DNA of 64,000 nucleotides, taken from the NCBI GenBank assembly GCA_047967505.1, contig CM106540.1, one strand, 5' to 3'. Made by a program: the position numbers and the translations under genes. Positions 1 through 13,500 of the stretch are shown here, in pieces; positions within the stretch are counted from its first letter, which is position 1, and every line of letters starts with the position of its first letter. The notes under the pieces were generated by a model. The model ran no database searches and was not told where the DNA came from. It saw nothing but the letters and a program-made list of their open reading frames with translations. The DNA is from Dipteris shenzhenensis. Taxonomy: Eukaryota; Polypodiophyta; Polypodiopsida; Gleicheniales.

Positions 1-150
1 AGCAGGAGGAGCAGCAGGAGGGAAGGGAGGGGGCAGTGAGGAGGGGAGAGCAGGAGGAGCAGCAGGGAGCGGGGGAGCAGCAGTGAGCAGGGAGAGCAGC
101 AGGGAGTAAGGAGAGCAGTGAGAAGGGGAGCAGGAGGAGCGGGGAGCAGC
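1..150. repeat. Purine-rich GGAGCAGCAG low-complexity tract
   Basis: The stretch is almost wholly A/G with interspersed C in an irregular AGCAGGAGG/GGAGCAGCAG register, and continues to the window edge. No gene is supported. Similar short AGCAGGAGC runs recur inside the LTRs at about 15.87 and 19.13 kb. Confidence 0.8.
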
Positions 151-840
151 AGCAGTTAACACCAAGTGCGATTTTTAGCCCTACGCAATGAGGATTTGGA
201 TGGGAGCCCTCAGGATTTTGTCCCGCCTGCAGAGCCTTTAGAAGGACTACACCTAGGGGATGGTGCCCTGGTTGACTGAGGGAGGTCACGCATTCCAGAT
301 TGATCAGGACTCCCCAACTTACCGGATGCAGGGTTAGAGTGTTCAGAGCATAGAGCTCCACGAGGCGGTTCCTCCTGATAGCACAGATCATAGCGTGGAA
401 CATTTGGGTTGCTCGCTGTAGTCTGGTGATGGGGAGCATCTGCTTCCACCCTCGGCAGCCTTGGTCGCTATCTAGAAGGACATCATTTACACCTTGCGCT
501 CAACCTAGGAGCGTGGGACGCCGGGCTCTAGGGCGACTGTTGCGAGGCGCGCATGTTTCTGCAGGGCTTGGCCTACATGAGTTTTCTACACATTCACTCC
601 GTGAGGGATTCGTTGGTTGTATAGTCCCTCTACTTGGTTGTTAGCCTCTGTACCAGAGATTCCCTACGAAGTGAGCTCGGTTTCTCTAGAATAGGCTGGT
701 TTCTTCTTTCAACCTTTATCCGGTTTTTTCCATTCTCAACACCTTCGAGGCTGCTGTTTTGTATGAGGTTTTTTCACGCATTAATAGAAGGTTCCTTTCT
801 TTTCCCTCAAAAAAAAAAAAAAAAAGTTTGAAATACATTG
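151..840 (+). mobile_element. Possible retroposon 3' end with poly(A)
   Basis: No protein domain is recognised. The segment ends in a T/C-rich stretch and a 17-base A run at 809-825, which suggests the 3' end of a LINE or another retroposed sequence on the plus strand. It lies downstream of the last visible SUV3 exon and is probably in another SUV3 intron. The assignment rests on the poly(A) alone; a chance A-run is possible. Confidence 0.3.
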
Positions 841-975
841 CAAACAACATACAAGAATCCAAGCATGCAAAAGGTATTAATTATCAAAAGGCAGCCTAGC
901 AAGGTTAGAACAAGAGGAGATCAAAATGCCAAAGTCAAAGATATAGCTGATCAAGCATGGCAAGAACATGCATGG

Positions 976-1184
976 TGTTGGGGTAAAGGCACATTGCCTA
1001 CCCTTAATTAAAGAATTAAAGATAGGACACCTATGACTGTCTTAAGACAGTCATAGGGTAAACCTAATCCTAATAAAACTTAAGTGAGTTTGTGGTGTGG
1101 CTCACTATCACTTCACACCCGCACTATTGTGTCTCTCTCACTCTCACTCTCTTGCTCACTTTCTCTCCTCTCTTCCCCCTCTCA
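976..1184 (+). mobile_element. Solo LTR, Copia-like, with 5-bp target duplication
   Basis: A 209-bp segment starts TGTTGGGG and ends CCTCTCA, giving the TG...CA ends of an LTR. It is bracketed by the direct repeat CATGG at 971-975 and 1185-1189, the 5-bp duplication expected of LTR-element integration. No primer-binding site or internal region follows, so it looks like a solo LTR left by recombination. Its layout (inverted repeat near the 5' end, GTGGTGTG segment, CT-rich 3' part) resembles the Copia LTR at 53096-53329. It lies in an intron of SUV3, antisense to the gene. Confidence 0.65.
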
Positions 1185-1446
1185 CATGGAACTCCTCACC
1201 TTAATTCCCCATGCACTTCATCATTTGGGCACGCATCCTACTTCACCACTTTACTCTTTTCAATTTTAACAAAAATTAATCGCAACCCCACTTTTGTTTT
1301 GGTCTTACACCACCTTCCTACAAACTACCTTAAGCCCTTGCATGTTACAAAATGTTCAAATATTTCCTCTTCCTAGTGTGTCAATTCATCCGTTTATCAA
1401 TAACAAAGATGTTTTTACAAACGAGTATCAAATCTACCTATAATAC

Positions 1447-1524
1447 CTGCCGAGCCCTAGTTTGTGGTGGCAAGGATCCATAGACAACTGAGCACCTATG
1501 AGGCCCTAGGTTCTCTATTTGAGC
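1447..1524 (-). CDS. SUV3: SUV3 exon (VVYGSLPP)
   Basis: This 78-bp, 26-codon exon is phase 0 at both ends. The acceptor is TATGCAG immediately before 1524 and the donor is GTATTA just below 1447. It encodes a C-terminal RecA-lobe segment containing [16 protein letters not shown], typical of SUV3 proteins. The next expected exon (the FDVLVASDAIGMGLNL-type segment) is not found in 1-1446. Confidence 0.9.
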
Positions 1525-4500
1525 CTGCATACACAAATAAGGAGCCAATGATGGATTAAAAGAAAGCACAATCGATATAAAGCAAACAAACTTCAACATA
1601 ATACATATAAAAGAGAGATTTCTATTGCAAAATACCTCCCCAAAATAATATGAGAAATTCATTAGAGTACAAGGAGGGGCTAAACAAATAAGCATCCTTG
1701 TAAACTACATAGAAACCTAAATCCCTTCTCTTGGAAACACAACGCCTTGATCACAAAGGCAAAAGATAACATGATGTTTCCACTCTTGCCAAACATGAAA
1801 ACACACATGAGCTCTTTAAGAAAACCTACAAATAACATTATCAAATTATGGGTTCACAAATCCTCAAAATCCATCTAGTCAATCATCCACGATGCAAGGA
1901 CATTGAAAAATTTTGCTTTACTTTTGAGCAGCAATTGATCTTAGAGATCTACCTGAAGAAGCATTTACTAGATAGACATGCATTAATAAAAGAGCCACTC
2001 TAAACAAGAGGGACAAGAAAGTTATTAAAAATCAAAGGAGTTCACCTGCTAAGTGAAATAGCTTAACATAACCAATCTTATTAAGCTAAAGTATTAATTA
2101 TATGGCTCTACTTTTGTGGTCTATGCGGAAAACTCGTCTCTGAAGTTTTTTAGCAATGCTTCTGATCTTAGGGACAGAAAGCCCGATGGTCAAAACTCGT
2201 GCAAGACTTTTGACTTTGAGATTAGCTATCACAAAGGATCCACCAATAAGGTGGCCAATGCTTCCAATGCTTTCAGCAGGAATTAATTATGTGAGTCAGC
2301 TTTGCTTTACAGATGGACCTCTATGACTTTCTAAAGGGCCGTTATCTTCAATATGAATTCTTCCATTCCACATGTGACGAGATAAAGCTGGAATTGCATA
2401 TGGGATGAGATAAAGCTGGAATTTGAAAAATAGGAAGGAAAAATAGAGAATATTCGATTCAAAATGGTTTGCTTTTCTGAAAGAGAAAGGTCTATGGACT
2501 CGGGGTGAGGGATATGAGAGATCATATCCTCTTGTAATGTATAACACTCTCAGTGCAGGTCATCCGGGTAGAGAAAAACTTTGATTTTGGTCAAAAGGAT
2601 TTTGGTTTGGCCTAAGATGAAAGCTGATGTAGAGCGTCATGTTCAACATCGTCAACAGTGCCAAGTCAATAAAGCAGGACACTTGAGACATGGTGGCCTG
2701 GTGCATCCCTTGGAAATACTAGATAAGAGTATTTCCATTTTTCATGAGGTTGAACTACCATGGACTTCTCATGCTGATTGTGGACTGGCTCACCAAGTGG
2801 TATAGATTCATTCCTAGAAGAGAAAATTTCAGCAACACAACTTGCTCATCAAATATATAAGCAAGTCGTCTAGTCTTAATGGCTTGCTGGCTGAAATTGT
2901 GCCACATAGTCTTACCTAAGAAAGCACATGCCCAGGAGAGACAACGATTCTTACCCCTAGAGTTGCCTAACCTCAGGGGTGATCCTAGCAAGGATCTACA
3001 TTGGGTGGTGATGTGCTACCCACACCAAATCATGTTTCCTTCTAATGACAAGAGATCCTGTTAGAGATATGTTTCAAGACCTTCCATAGTTCTTGTACAC
3101 ACTTGGATTCTTGTAGAGCCGACTTCTTTTCCCAAGATGCATCTTGCAATTGTCTTGCCTTGCAAAAGCTTGTCACATGTTTATTCAATATTGATAGCCT
3201 TGCAAACTCTCTCACAAGGCAAACTCCCTTGAGAAACCCACAATTCTGCATGTTTCTAATCACACTCCACAGCATGGCATGGCTACTTTGTGGATCCCCT
3301 CCACAGCTCATGCTCCCATCCGAGTTCCTGAATTGACCAGAGAAAAGTGACTACAGAGCTGTGCCTCAGGGTTGGTGAGATAGAATACATTACCTAATAC
3401 ATGAGGTTCTCCCTAAACCTCAAGCCTACCTTTTAAGGAAGAGTGATAGGTAGGGAAACACACAAATGACCGAACAGAGGTGCCCATATTGCACAAGACT
3501 AATGGCCCTTTTGAGGCCTGAACCAACACTAATATTCAATAGATAATGCTAACAAAAGCTTTAGGTTTTCTCATCCAACCACAACTAGAGTAAGGAACGG
3601 TTTCATCATGTCAGCTTGCTTTAATAGTAAGTTCCAACATACATACATGTGTCATACTAATATACTTCACACAAAGCTTAGTTTAAGAGCTAACAAATTT
3701 TCCTTGAAACCATAAATAAATAATCACATATACATGCTAGCGTAAAACTAGAGTCACCACAGTTGAAATAAACATCTTGGAGTAACAAAGGTATCAATTA
3801 CAATTTGTTTCAATAGATATTAGCATGTACTGATGAATCGGTCATCTACACGGAGATGCATATCATGAGAAAGACATAGGTCACCCTTTCTTGTGTACAT
3901 CTCAGTGCATGTGCAGAAAAGAAGATGGGTGAGAGTATTTTCGCATAAATGTATTTTCTTTCAATAGATGTTAGCATGTACCGATGAATCAGTTATCTAC
4001 ACGGAGATGCATATCATGAAAAAGACAAGGTCACCCTTTCTTGTGGACATCTCAGTGCATGTGCAGAAAAGAAGATAGGTGAGTATTTTCACGTAAATGT
4101 ATATGCCTGTTTGGAGATGACGTCTATAGAAGTCCCAAAATTATTTCCACCTTAGCATCATCAAGCCATTTCACCACAGAATTCAAGTCAGAAGTCTCCA
4201 CTCACAAAGCATTCACACCATAACTTTCATGACCAAATGTGGACTAGTTGTCGTGCCATCCCTTCTTATGTCATCAAGTGCAGGGCACGTGCAAAAATAT
4301 TCCAACCTTGCTAATCACGCATTAATAGACCAACCAACATGCTCACTTATGGACACACAAGCGTTGAGCTGCAGCTTCATTTAACCAGTTAACCTATGTA
4401 ATTGCCCAAAAGTCTATACATCAAAGGTAGATCAGAAATCTGTCCCAATGAGAGGACCAAAAACGCTTTCCACATGCCTGAAGGTTGACATGTGACAGCC

Positions 4501-7500
4501 TATGATTTAAGAAAGAAATGCTATTGGGGTTGTACTTTTCCTTTTCAATGCAAAGGCATCATAATATGCCTTTTTTGTCATTCCTTTGCAAGAAAATAAT
4601 TGTTATCTCCCCCCCTGGAAGGTATTATGGCTTGCATTCAAGAAGTTCATGCTACAAAGCAAAATGAAGCATCTAACCTTAATTTTATAGATGGATCGCC
4701 GAGAAAAAGTGACGATGCAGTCTCCGCTTTCTACCCTCGAATATGATCCTAAGGGTCTTACTGTAGGTATAAGTGGAGAGAGACGATTGTAATTGAGAAC
4801 CTGGCAATTTTCAGCAGAACAGAAAGATACAGTTCATCTTCTCAGTGCAATTGTTCTTATGAGGCATGCAACATTAGTTAAACAGCTTATATGTTATTAT
4901 CGAAATTCCTTAACCCCACAAATCTCGCTGTCCATGTTTCAAACTATAAATACCTCTATGATATCACCAGTTGGACCCAAAATGTTTTGAACAAGCTCCA
5001 CTGCAGAAGCATCACCACAAAGATGTAGTTCATTTGCTGCTAGCCCAAGGAGGGCACGTGTAAAAGAAAAACCTCGACTGGGGCAACCAACCATCTGCAA
5101 GAACTCAAGCAAATTAGAGTGAAAATAAGGCATAATAAAAGTTTAGTAATGTAGGAAAGACGAGAAAGCCGAATGAAAAGAGATGCTTTTATCAGTGTCC
5201 CTGTGAGGAAAATAGGATAATGTGACATCTAAACTAAATGTACCACATTCCCAAACAAATCTAAACAGTTCGTTTATACTGTGATATGCACACAACCATA
5301 TGCTGATTCTTCTATAGCAAGGGCATATTAAATAATGATTATGTTGCCCCCACATTTTCCAGGAGGTTTTTTCTATAGGTCAGCACTTCCTTTTGGGTTG
5401 ACTCCCCCTTATTTTGCTCACTGGCTCAGAAAGTTGTGAAAGTCATTTTGTAGCAGAATGTAAACCATCTGTTATTCCTCCTGAGACGTATTTCTGACAC
5501 CATGGGAGCAGCAGATTTCCCTCGTCTTCCACTTTCAAAGACCTGCATGTATATATTTTGGACAGGTTTTGTACTTTGTTTATCTTATTCAAAGTGAGGA
5601 AAGCGACTCAAATTCAACCAGGTGTGCACAATTATGTGATTTCATCTCCCAAACTATGCGGGCTCTAGGTGTTGGGTATAAGATGCAACATGTCATATAC
5701 TGGCTGTATCAAGACAGCAAGGCTGCGGGCATCATTTCAGGAGATCTTACCGATGAATGAACCCTCTTTAATTCTATGAGGCAAGGTTGTCCTCTCAGTG
5801 CATTGTTGTATGTCATTGTACTCACCCCATGCTTCTCTACATGGATCATCTGGTGGATGTGGGTGATTTGCATGGTCTAAAAATCCCTGATGCAAGAATG
5901 TTTGTGGCATAAGCCTATGCGGATGATTCTTTCTTTGTTCCCAAAAAAACAGAAAGGGATCTATCATGCCTTATGAATGCTCTTTCTTCGTTTGGATTGG
6001 CAGCTGGTTTGCATGTCAATTTTGGAAAATCTAAACTCCTTCCCTTGCATGACAAGAAATGGCATTCCTTGCTTTGACCTAGACAAATAATACAGCCCAT
6101 GCAAATAGTCAGACACCTTGGTTACCGTTTGGGGTGGAAACTGACTCGCAGCAGATAACAAATGGATTGGGTGCTTCAGAAACTTAATAAGAAATTGGAA
6201 TACTGGAAACTGGCCACTTGGCCCTTGCATGTTCGTCTGCGAATTGTGCAATATGTTCTGCTGGCCTATATTCAGTTCTATCTGCCTTTGCTAATGTCTA
6301 CTAAAAAGGACATCAACTCTTTCATGTCTTTATTAGGAACTCTTCTGGAAGTCGCATCATCATCGTAAGGCCTCAGGCTTTCTATGGAACACTTATGCAC
6401 TCCAAAAATGCATGGGGGCTTGAATATTCTGAATATTCATCTGCATAACTTGGCTCATAAGGGAAAAATGATGTTCCAATCCATGCAGGCTGATTAACCT
6501 AGGGCTGTTATGGTTTGTCATTTGCTACTCCATATTAATACTACTGCCTCTGGCTTCTAGGAGCCAACACAATGGGATTTCCTTTTTGGGCACATTCAGG
6601 GCAAAATTCAGGGTTGTCCCTTTGTCACTGGGATGCTTTTGGCCTGGGAATTCATAATCTCACATCTCAAATGGATTGGTCGGGTTTCTCCAGATGTACA
6701 CTCTTTGCGTGCTGAAAGTATTCACTGGTCAAAGGCTTTTTCTTCCCCTCTAGCTTTGCAAGAGCTCAGATGCTCTTATTTTATATGGTCCAGGGGTATT
6801 CGTCTTGTGGCAGATGTATTGGATGACACAGGTTCAGTGATGCCCTTTTCAGTGGCAACTCGTTGTTTTGCTCTGGGGATGCATTACTGCCCCTACTAGC
6901 ATTTGCTTGCTCAAATGCTTCAAGATTTTCAGCCAGTACCTCCCCTTTAGCTTCAATATCACCTACGTGACTGGGTGCTTGTTTCGGACTTTACTGCTCG
7001 GCGTCCTCTTCCTTTGACTTCTCTTGAGTTCGCTATTGGGCCCTATGGGTGTGGGTGTGGGTGTGGGTGTGTTGTGTGTGTAAAATCTTATGGCGGTGTT
7101 TGGTTGGTGCTTTTCCAGTGGGTTCTTTATTGGCTGGCTGGCCCATTACTTCTTCGCATCGTCCCATCTTGTTCGCATCCGCATGAGACAGTCTTCATCT
7201 ACTCTGGGCTTGCCCGACTGCCCATGACTTTCTTCCCAGATTGGGGACTTATCTTCATGCCCGTTTTCCTCGTATTGCTTTTGGCAAGCAGTTTCGGTTT
7301 TTTGGGAGATATACCATCACCCCCGACTACATTCAATTTTTCAGTTGGTATCATTTTGGGCTCTATGGTCATTATATCATGCCCGTACTTCTCAGCTCTA
7401 TGGAACTATGCTATGGATGTTTATCATTTCTTCCGTTCCTCCCTGCTTTGCTCTCTGCAGGACGCACATTGCATGGGAGAGCTTTCGGCGGCCCAACTAG

Positions 7501-10500
7501 AAGTGTTTTTTGAGTGTTTTTAGTTCTTTTCTACTAGTAAGCTGTTCTTTACTGGAGCAGCTTTTACTGCTTTTAGTTGTCAGTATTTTGTTATGAGTAG
7601 TAGTTGTCCCACTTTGGGACAGCTATGAATCGAAATGCTTTCTTAATACAAAATTTCTTTTACCCCGAAAAAAAGTGTGCAGAATCCAAAAGCATGCCCA
7701 AACTCATGCTCTAAAAAACACAATACATAGTACGGTTTTAATCTCACGACAGTCACTCATAAGGTTGAAAACCATAAACTCCATCATGCATAGCAAGGAC
7801 TGTCTACTATGACATCCCTATTGATGCCATCAGCACCCAAAAGTAGGTGTAGACCATAGTATAAACATATGCTCTCGTGCATACAAATTCACACACCCAC
7901 ACATACTTGAGCATCCACTTATACAAAGGTCTTCGTACTGAGTTTCTGTCGACACTCCGGAGGTGAAGGGAAGACTCAGCTGTGACAAAGGCTAGCACTA
8001 AAAGAGAAAGTCACATGGTAGTGAGACCACTCTAAGACATTACTGAAGGTGTCAAGACCAAGCCCATGGACCAATAGGATGCAAAAGTGCAGTCATAAAA
8101 GCTGCAAAACCTCACCTTGCCTTCCCCATAAGTTCCCACTCCTTCCCTTCTCCGAAGTTCCAACCCCTTCCCTCCTCCCTATAGGCTATGTTTCCCCTCC
8201 CCTTCCCCAAGCTCCAAGAAGAAACTAGGTTGAAGTTGGACGATGATGGGTGACAAGAAGACACTTACCGCTTCTGCATGGAAGGGTGAAGTCAAACCCA
8301 AAAAGAGCAACTAGAATAAGAAGGATTCTTCAAGGGACAGCAATTATTCATACAATGAGAGTAAGAAAAAGAGAAGATGTTAATATGTGATCAGCCTGGG
8401 CATCTTGTGCCAGATTGACAGAAGAAGAAGGTGGATTAAAAGAAGAAGGAATAGTCTAAAATAGATTCAGATAATCTAGTAAAAGGTGAATTGTCCTTAG
8501 CAGTTACACTAGTAGCCCTGAGATCGGTGCCATTGATCCATGCATGGCTATATACAGGTCCGACATTGAAAATGGTCAGAGGATCCAGAATCCACATTAA
8601 TGCAAAGATAGAAAACATAACCTGATCCATTGTTTTTCTTCCCGTTTGAGAAAGTCAAGTATCTCCATAAAGTACTCGTCACAATAGCCTCCTTTTGAGT
8701 CTTTGACCATTCACCAGCGTGTTCCATGGCTTCACATTCCATCAGAATCTGGTCCACTACAACCTCGTTCTCAGCATGATCTGAGCAACATGTGCTGTCC
8801 ATCCTTCTCAAAAGGGGTCAATGCCCCACCTATGAGCCCCCAGGCTTGATACCTACAGCATGATGGGTGTAGAAGGTGCCATGTGGGTACCAGGCACATG
8901 ATACTCGTGTCACATGGGCACCTGTAGGGGGGACGGAATGGATCTACCATGTGAGTAGCACACTGTTGTTCTTGTTTTATGTTTGGGGCCAGCACATCGG
9001 CCACCCAAATCAGCACAAAGAGCTGGCAGTTGGCCTTGGATTACGGCACATCAGCTGAGGCAATGCCCAGCCACAAGGCAGCAATTGGTGTCACAAACAT
9101 AGAGGACAGAAACATTCCAGCTCACCAAAACCAAGGTATAACATATGCTTGCATGTTGCGCTACAGCTATTCTCAGCAATGACCAAGGCAAACTCAAAAA
9201 ACGAGTTGATGGAAGAGGTAGCTTATGCAGAAGAGTTTTCATTAGGGTGTGTCAAATGACCTCATAACATTTGAAGAGGCTAATCCTGAACAATGAGTGT
9301 ATTGCACCTCTTGGAAGCATTACCAGTGCGCTTAGCTACCAAATAGTCTAATTCATACATTTAGTAAGCAGTTCATCAAATAGACTATGGTGTTTGTTGC
9401 TTTTGCAAAGAAAATTTCCAAGATTCTATATCTATAACAAGCATCTGGCAAGTTTGCTATATCACCCTCAAAGGTATGACACCAAAAGAGGCATTGTACA
9501 AGAGTCAAGCCAATAGTGAGACTTCTTCAAATATTTGGTTCAACAATGTATGCGCATATTAGCAAAGATAAAACAGACAACTTTGTAGCAAAGAGTGAAA
9601 AATGTATTTTCATTGGATACACAGATGAGAAAAGGGCATACAAGTTGTACGATCCGACAACCAAGTGGAGGATCTAAAAGCAAGGGGAAGCAGTGGGAAG
9701 GTTGATGAGGAGAAAGAAAGAAAGAAAGAAAGTTTATTAAAGTCTTCTAAAGACCGATGGGACTATGAGACTATGAAAAATCCTAATACAAACAAGCTGT
9801 GTGGGTAGAATGAGCATCCACTCCAATGCCAAATGCAAAATGATAAGTGCTGAGTGCTACATAGCCATATCAGAATGATAAGTATTGAGTGCTACATAGT
9901 CATGTCAGAATGATGATCGCCTACACAACACTAACATCCTCATCATCAAAGCGTCGAGGGAGATGAGGTAGTGAGGACATAAAGTCAGAGATAGAGTGCT
10001 GGCGGCTGCCCGTTGACGTGGTCCTATGTCGTCTCCTGGTCGTAGCTCTTCGTCTCTGATCAGGGCTACAATGACCCCTATCAGTGGAACCCCAACTCTG
10101 AACAAGAAAGAAATATCCCCAAGCGTAATCTGTGGATCAACCCTCTGTCTGAGTTGTGTTGTTGCTCGCTCTGTGTCACGATCATGGCGGGGCCTCGTGG
10201 TGTGGGAGCCCGCATAGTCTGTCCGAAAGAACTCAGTGATCGAGCTCTGAGAAGAGTCTATCAGGTAGGTCTGCTTCTGTCTCTATGATTGAAGTAGATT
10301 CTCGCAGTGTCTGACTGCCTCGTGAATGAAGGCGGCTAAGCATCTCTGGTCTAGAAAGGAGAGAAAGAGGGACAATATCCCAGAACTATCTCCAAAGAGG
10401 CAATAGAGGCGTCCTCGGATCTCATAGTATAGTGGACATCTGAAAATGAAATGCTCCTCCGACTCAATCTCTTGGATGTCACAAAATGTGCATATGCGCC

Positions 10501-13500
10501 TCTCCCTGGGCAAACCCGCAGCCCTGGCACTCTCAATGCAAAGTCTATGTGAAGAGACCCCAAATCCCAATAGAGATCCTCAGTGAGTGGGATAGGTGGA
10601 TCTGCGTATATCCTGGTGCGATAAAACCCTCCGCTGTGAAATGTAAACAATGATCCATCTAGAAGCTGAGCTTCACCGGAAGCTCGCTCGATTCCCAACC
10701 TAGTCCTGAATGTGTGTAGCTACAAAAGATCCTCACGAATGACCTGGTTGACCTCATGAGATAGGGGAAAAAGGCATGTCAATGCTTTACTGGATGGGGG
10801 GAAATCTATCCATGTGGAGTCCCAGTCCCTCAAACCATCTCTCTGTGCGTCCCTCAAACCATCTCTGTGTGCGTGCAAACCAACATCTCTGATCACCTGC
10901 TCTTGATAGTGCCATAGAGGAGGACAATGCTAGCCACGGTAATCTGTTGCGTCCAGAAGTGCAATCTCTGTACCCTTTGATCCAATATAGGTAGGTGATA
11001 ACCTGAAATGCTGCATCAAGCTGTAGTGGAGATGACCCAAACTCAGCCAGAATGATCTGGTAAGGAACTGACGGCTTAGTGCGAATCATACTAGACCTCG
11101 AATGTGAGATGCCTTGACCTTTCTCTAGTCGTCAAGGTAGTCACTAGCCAATGGAAGCTGCACTTCCGGATAGCATGAGAACCTATAGGCACACCACTCG
11201 AGCCCACTCTATATCTGACAGATTAGGCCCCCAACTAGGCATGCCATACATCCCCGCTGGGCGGACAAAGGAGTCAAAAAGTAAGCCCTTGGTCCGCGGG
11301 TCCTAAAAATGAAAGGGAAGATGACCTGCTACAATCGAAGGAGGAGCTAACTATCATTGACACAAGAAATGGGTGAGATGACCACCACATGTGCAACTTC
11401 ATGCGTTTCTTGGTTCAGCAAGAAACAGAGAGTACAGTTGCTACTTTTAGCTGTGAAGCTGAGTAGAGAGCAGCTTTTACAGCTACAGTGGAGTGTGTTT
11501 GTCTTCAGAAGCTACTTGCAGACCTTTATGCATGTTAGACTGCTCCTACCGTCATCGTCATTGATGGTCAAAGTGCTTTGACTGTTGCATGGAATCCAGT
11601 TTTCCATGCTCGCACAAAGCATATTGAGGTTCACTATCATTGTGTCAGAGAGAGATTATCAGCAACAGGTGATATTCAGTTGTCTTATGTTCCCATTGAA
11701 GATAACTTGGCAGATCTTTTTACGAAGGCTCTACCTCGACCTAAGTTTGAAGCTTTTCGGCACTTAGTACCTTTTGTGACTTGATTTGTTGTACTCTGTA
11801 TAGTCATAGGTTGCTATATCCCTACAGGACAAACATGTGCAACCATGACATTACATATTCAGGTATCCTGAACCATGTCCAGGATACTTCAACCCATACC
11901 ATGGAGGGGGGTTTGTAAGCCTATGGGCTATCCATAGGTGCCACTTATTCCTTGGTATGTGCCTTGTAGGCCTAGTTACAGTTAAAGTCAGTTAGGACTG
12001 TTGGTACAGTTAGTTCATGTAGCACCTAGTTCAGTTAGGACACTTAGTCCAATTAGGGCATTTAGCCCTAGGGTTTTGTCATATTGGCTCCCTCTTGAGC
12101 CTCCATTCATTGTAGCAGCATGTTTCAATACAGCAGCTCGTTTTTGGCTTTCTCCCACTCATTTCTGAGCTTCCATTGCTTGCCATAGCCGACAATCTAT
12201 CTCGATCGAATAGGGTTGGAGGGGACCAAGGTTTGCGAAGAAAGAAGAAAGAAGGGTTCATATTCATCTCAATCAAATAGGATGGAGGGGACCGGAGTTT
12301 ACAAAATTCTGCACAAGGTTAGGGTTTAAACTTGGGAACTTCCTCCTGTTATGAAACTTTATTGAGGCACAAGTACATTTAAGAAAAGAAGGATTGTTCG
12401 CTTGTCTTAAGAAAAACTTGGAACTAACAGACGACGCAACTGGATATAATACTAGATCTACAGTGGCACAGAATTAAAATCACTAAAAATTATTGCAGCC
12501 AACAAAAAATGAATCATAGAAGCAAAGTAGCACTCCGGCTGGCCTCAGGAAAGCAAATCACAATGTTAGCTCACCAATTACATTTCCAAATTCAAACAGG
12601 AGGCGATCCTTGCCTGGATCTCATCAATGATTGCACAATCAAACTCTTGTGTAAGGTCAGCCATTTCAACTGTAACAGCCTTGTGCTGAGCACCATCTAT
12701 CTCTTTTATCTCCTGTCCTGTGATAAGGCTACACAGTACGTTGGCTTTGTTTAGTTTTTCTGATACTTCCCATGCTAAAAGCCGCAATGGACCACAGTAG
12801 ATACCTGCAGCAAGCAAAAGCAAATCATAGATAGCCTTACACCTTTATTGCAAACAAGAATCAAGAAAATCCATACAACCCTGTTTTGAGTGATGCAACA
12901 ATATGCACGCACGGGGCTAGAATCCTCACAGAAGGATTGAGATTGCCCATAGAGCTGAGCTGGTTGAACTCAGATACTAAATTGCTCAGAAGTAAAAAGA
13001 CTGGCTAGAATTTCTATAGGTCCGGTCTTTCGCTTTGCTTTTCGTTCATGTCATATTATTCCAATAGGGTTAAAACTAAGAAAGTAAATATTTGTGGAGC
13101 AAACTTGCTCCCCCATCTGTGATGTAGTCATATACAAAACCTTCAGGCTATATCAAAAGACGAACAATTTGAATTCTTCTCAGGAATATTGTCAGTTGTT
13201 AATTCTGCTAGAATGCATGTCATTACTTTGACTCCTACTTGTCCAAAAACTCCCAGTAGCATCCTGCAACTTGATGAGTTCACATCATACATAAAGCTGA
13301 ATTTGACTGAGCCTGAGAATTCTTTAAGTAATCCCTACTAGTATTGCCAACAAGCTTCATATGCATGGTCATTCAAACCTACGTGTATGACAAAATTTGC
13401 ACCATAATCAAGACAGGGCTTCTAAAGCATCCAAATATCAGAAGTGAGCTCTAATATGAGAATGCAAAGCCAGTCTCACATAAGAAAAATTTAGACAGCC

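Noticed and set aside
3811-4106. CRISPR-like or satellite array
   Set aside because: Only two diverged 151-bp copies without spacers; a plain tandem duplication.
6975-7523. 182-codon hydrophobic frame, looks like a membrane protein
   Set aside because: The LINE C-terminal coding runs through in other frames ([19 protein letters not shown]), and a GTGTGG run inflates the frame.
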